This document shows, piece by piece, positions 61,405 to 64,000 of a stretch of DNA of 64,000 nucleotides; the first letter of the stretch is position 1, and every line of letters starts with the position of its first letter. A program made the translations under genes and the position numbers. The notes under the pieces were generated by a model. It saw nothing but the letters and a program-made list of their open reading frames with translations, ran no database searches and had not been told where the DNA came from. The DNA lies in NCBI RefSeq assembly GCF_001641825.1, contig NZ_LRFH01000014.1, positions 310,001 through 374,000 on the forward strand, written 5' to 3'. The stretch is from Guyparkeria sp. WRN-7. GTDB lineage: Bacteria; Pseudomonadota; Gammaproteobacteria; Halothiobacillales; Halothiobacillaceae.

Positions 61405-62907
61405 ATGAACGAGCGTCCGCCAACGAGTCGTGCCACCGAGCCCCTGCACGCCTCGCACCACTGTTTCGCATCGCCCCGTTTCGCCGACGAATCGGCCGTG
61501 CTGGCCGATGCCTATCGGCTGCTCGACGACGCGGTGATCCGTTACGAGGGTCAGACCGTCGGCACCATGGCGAGTCTCGATCCGCGCGCGCCGGCCGACA
61601 ACTATCGTGACTGCTTCGTGCGCGATTTCGTCTCGGCCGCCTTCCTGATGCTGCTCGAGGGGCGCTCCGACGTGGTGCGCGAGTTCCTCGCCATGATCCT
61701 GCGCATGCGTGGCCAGCAGGAGGAACTCGAGGGGCAGCAGATCGCTCCTGGCGTGCTGCCAGCCTCCTTCCGCGTGATCACGCTCGACGACGGCAGCGAA
61801 CAGCTGTCCGCCGACTTCGGCGACCGCGCCATCGGTCGGGTGGCCCCGGTCGACTCGATGATGTGGTGGGCGGTGTTGCTGCGTGCCTACGTGCGCTTCA
61901 CCGGCGACACCGCCTTCGCCCATACCCCCGAGGTGCAGCGCGGCCTGCGCATGATCCTGAGCCTGTGCCTGCAGAGCCGATTCGAGGTCTTCCCGACGCT
62001 CCTGGTGCCGGACGGCTCGTTCATGATCGACCGCCGCATGGGCGTCAACGGTCATCCGCTGGAGATCCAGGCGCTGTTCGACATGACCCTGCGGGCGGCG
62101 GACCTCCTGACCGTCGACGAGGGCAGCCACTGGCTGATCGATCTGGCCAAGCGCCGCCGCGGCGTGCTGCGCGATTATGTGCGTCGCTACTACTGGCTGG
62201 ATCTCGACGTGCTCAACGAGGTGCACCGCTTCTCCACCGAGAAGTTCGGTCACGACGTCGACAACGTCTTCAACATCTACCCCGAGTCGATCCCGGAGTG
62301 GGTGGCCGACTGGCTGCCCGACGACGGCGGCTACTTTGTCGGCAATCTGGGCCCCGGCCGGATCGACTTCCGCTTCTTCTCGCAGGGCAACTACCTTGCC
62401 ACCCTGGCGGGGCTGGCCACGCCGCGTCAGGGAGGGTTGCAGATGCATACCCTCGCCGAGCGCTGGGACGACCTGATCGGGCAGATGCCGGCCAAGCTGG
62501 TCTATCCGGCGGTGCGCGGTGCCGAATGGCGGCTGATGACGGGGTCGGATCCGAAGAACGTGCCCTGGTCGTACCACAATGGCGGCAACTGGCCGGTGCT
62601 GGTATGGCCGCTGGTGGCCGCCTCGATCGTGGCCGGTCGTCAGGACCTCGGCGAACGGGCCTTCCGCGTCGCCGAGCGGCGACTGATGGAGGACAGCTGG
62701 CCGGAGTACTACGACGGCCGTCATGGTCGGCTGATCGGCCGCCGGGCGAACCTGCACCAGGTGTGGAGTGCGACCGGCATGCTGCTGGCCCGGCATTTCC
62801 TCGAGAGCCCCGGGCGGCTGGCCGCGCTGGCGCTGACCGAGGACGATGACACCGAGCCGCGCAACGGAGACGACGGTCCGGACATGGACGATCACGGAGA
62901 TGATTGA
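61405..62907 (+). CDS. GH100 neutral/alkaline invertase
   Basis: It hydrolyses sucrose to glucose and fructose in the cytoplasm. The 500-residue protein has GH100 features: NYRDCFVRDFVSAAFLMLLE near 70, the acid/base region with GRVAPVDSMMWWAVLLRAY, YYWLDLDVLNE, and the C-terminal PAVRGAEWRLMTGSDPKNVP with YHNGGNWPVLVWPL. GH100 is known from plants, cyanobacteria and some proteobacteria. The ATG at 61405 has AAAGGA upstream; the longer open frame was rejected. The next gene starts three bases after its stop and encodes sucrose synthesis, so one operon appears to make and break sucrose. Confidence 0.92.
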   Translation: MNERPPTSRATEPLHASHHCFASPRFADESAVLADAYRLLDDAVIRYEGQTVGTMASLDPRAPADNYRDCFVRDFVSAAFLMLLEGRSDVVREFLAMILRMRGQQEELEGQQIAPGVLPASFRVITLDDGSEQLSADFGDRAIGRVAPVDSMMWWAVLLRAYVRFTGDTAFAHTPEVQRGLRMILSLCLQSRFEVFPTLLVPDGSFMIDRRMGVNGHPLEIQALFDMTLRAADLLTVDEGSHWLIDLAKRRRGVLRDYVRRYYWLDLDVLNEVHRFSTEKFGHDVDNVFNIYPESIPEWVADWLPDDGGYFVGNLGPGRIDFRFFSQGNYLATLAGLATPRQGGLQMHTLAERWDDLIGQMPAKLVYPAVRGAEWRLMTGSDPKNVPWSYHNGGNWPVLVWPLVAASIVAGRQDLGERAFRVAERRLMEDSWPEYYDGRHGRLIGRRANLHQVWSATGMLLARHFLESPGRLAALALTEDDDTEPRNGDDGPDMDDHGDD

Positions 62908-62910
62908 GGC

Positions 62911-64000
62911 ATGACGATTACGGCAGGGGAAAACGGACTCTATATCTGCCTGGTCAGCGTTCACGGGCTGATCCGAGGGGAGAACCTGGAGCTGGGGCGT
63001 GATGCCGATACCGGCGGGCAGACGCTCTACGTGGTCGAGCTGGCCCGGGCGCTGGCACGGCGCCCCGAGGTCGAGCGCGTCGACCTGTTTACCCGGCGGG
63101 TGGTCGACCCGCGCGTCGATGCCGACTACGCCCAGCCGGAAGAGGAGCTGGGTGACAACGCCCACATCATCCGCATCGACGCCGGTCCGGAGGAATACCT
63201 GCCCAAGGAACGCCTCTGGGACTACCTCAACTGCTTCGTCGACGGGGCGCTCGCCCATATCGACTCGGTGGGTCGGACACCGACACTGGTGCACAGTCAT
63301 TACGCCGACGCCGGCTACGTCGGCGTGCGCCTGGCCAGCAATCTCGGCGTGCCGCTGGTGCATACCGGCCACTCCCTCGGGCGGGTCAAGCGCCGCCGCC
63401 TGCTGGCCCGTGGCGAGAGCAGCGCGACCATCGAGAACACCTATGCGATGTCCACCCGGGTGCGCGCCGAGGAAGAGGTGCTGCTCGCCGCGGACATGGT
63501 GGTGGTGAGTACCGGCCAGGAGATCGAGGAGCAGTACGGGCTCTACGACTGGGCCGACGAGGACAAGATGACGGTCATCCCGCCGGGGGTGAACCTCGAG
63601 CGGTTCAACCCGCCGCCGGCGACCTTCGCCCCCCCCATCCGCGCCGAGCTCCGGCGCTTCCTCAAGGAGCCGGAGCGGCCGCTGGTGCTGGCACTGTCCC
63701 GCCCCGACGAGCGCAAGAACATCGCGACCCTGATCGAGGCCTTCGGCGGCCATCCCGAGCTGCGCGATCAGGCCAACCTGGTGATCATTGCCGGCAAACG
63801 CGACGACATCCGCGACATGGATGCCGGGCCGCGCAAGGTGCTCACCGACCTGCTGCTCCTGATCGACTACTACGACCTCTACGGCGTGGCGGCCTACCCG
63901 CGCCACCACGCCTCGGGCGATGTGCCGGATCTCTACCGGTTGGTCACGCGCAGCGGTGGCGTGTTCATCAATCCGGCTCTGACCGAACCCTTCGGCCTGA
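62911..64000 (+). CDS. Sucrose-phosphate synthase-like glycosyltransferase (partial)
   Basis: A GT4 glycosyltransferase, 363 codons to the window edge. N-terminal LVSVHGLIRGENLELGRDAD then TGGQTLYVVELARALA is the SPS/sucrose synthase signature. Later come HSHYADAGYVGVRLAS, HTGHSLGRVKRRRLLARGES, VIPPGVNLERFNPPP, ALSRPDERKNIATLIEAFG and, at the edge, the UDP-glucose-binding FINPALTEPFGL. SPS makes sucrose-6-phosphate from UDP-glucose and fructose-6-phosphate; sucrose synthase is the alternative, but its long N-terminal regulatory domain is absent. Whether a phosphatase domain follows lies outside the window. Confidence 0.92.
   Translation, partial: MTITAGENGLYICLVSVHGLIRGENLELGRDADTGGQTLYVVELARALARRPEVERVDLFTRRVVDPRVDADYAQPEEELGDNAHIIRIDAGPEEYLPKERLWDYLNCFVDGALAHIDSVGRTPTLVHSHYADAGYVGVRLASNLGVPLVHTGHSLGRVKRRRLLARGESSATIENTYAMSTRVRAEEEVLLAADMVVVSTGQEIEEQYGLYDWADEDKMTVIPPGVNLERFNPPPATFAPPIRAELRRFLKEPERPLVLALSRPDERKNIATLIEAFGGHPELRDQANLVIIAGKRDDIRDMDAGPRKVLTDLLLLIDYYDLYGVAAYPRHHASGDVPDLYRLVTRSGGVFINPALTEPFGL

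Overview
The window is GC-rich (I estimate the mid-60s percent by eye), densely packed and almost entirely chromosomal core. Gene content and order point to a gammaproteobacterium. The strongest evidence is the gshA-gshB / pilGHIJ-chpA-chpC block with a TonB gene beside it, as around tonB3-gshB-pilG in Pseudomonas aeruginosa. nudE-cysQ, hrpA, lolCD and YcgL/BamE-like genes fit the same picture. A periplasmic DsrE-like protein, a T. ferrooxidans-type GshA and a sucrose metabolism cluster would suit a halophilic or sulfur-oxidising member (for example Halothiobacillaceae or Chromatiales), but that is inference. No prophage, CRISPR array, defence island or complete insertion sequence was found.

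Layout. 1-4.3 kb: hisB-hisH (minus), tRNA-Phe, dinB, a ZIP metal transporter and a Sel1-repeat protein. 4.3-7.7 kb: cardiolipin synthase and an SDR (minus), a YccA/BI-1 membrane protein and a 60-residue membrane protein whose stop codon abuts a palindromic MITE-like element. 8-15.4 kb: a chemoreceptor behind a FliA-type promoter, DUF3429-DUF502, and a minus-strand pair of PhnD-like periplasmic protein plus PAS-GGDEF-EAL sensor. 15.5-21.7 kb: aspS, nadA, the DsrE-like protein, a CPA-type antiporter and a tRNA Gly-Val-Asp operon. 21.7-26.4 kb: a spermidine-synthase-like protein, an unknown secreted protein, and the minus-strand genes DUF1244, bolA-like, rnd, a cyclophilin and a one-cysteine dksA.

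26.6-41.8 kb: tonB, apbE, gshB and gshA (minus) diverge from the Pil-Chp chemosensory operon that governs type IV pili. ChpA (2211 aa) carries a hexanucleotide microsatellite in its acidic linker. 41.9-44.7 kb: a cobalamin riboswitch controlling btuB and btuM. 44.8-54.8 kb: nudE-cysQ, small envelope genes, hrpA, a SafE-like membrane protein, acylphosphatase, a predicted beta-propeller, DUF2892 and BamE-like proteins. 55-56.9 kb: lolC-lolD. 57-61.3 kb: a two-subunit Tat-exported molybdenum hydroxylase with its XdhC and MocA cofactor genes in one overlapping operon. 61.4-64 kb: a GH100 neutral invertase and a truncated sucrose-phosphate-synthase-like gene.

Three connections stand out. TonB could energise BtuB, which feeds B12 to the single-protein inner-membrane transporter BtuM. 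The PhnD-like protein probably signals to the c-di-GMP enzyme encoded next to it. The invertase and sucrose synthase gene form one sucrose turnover unit. The parts least explained by known genes are the MITE-like element, the ChpA repeat, the AT-rich inverted repeat upstream of the DsrE gene, and the missing adaptation enzymes of the Chp cluster.
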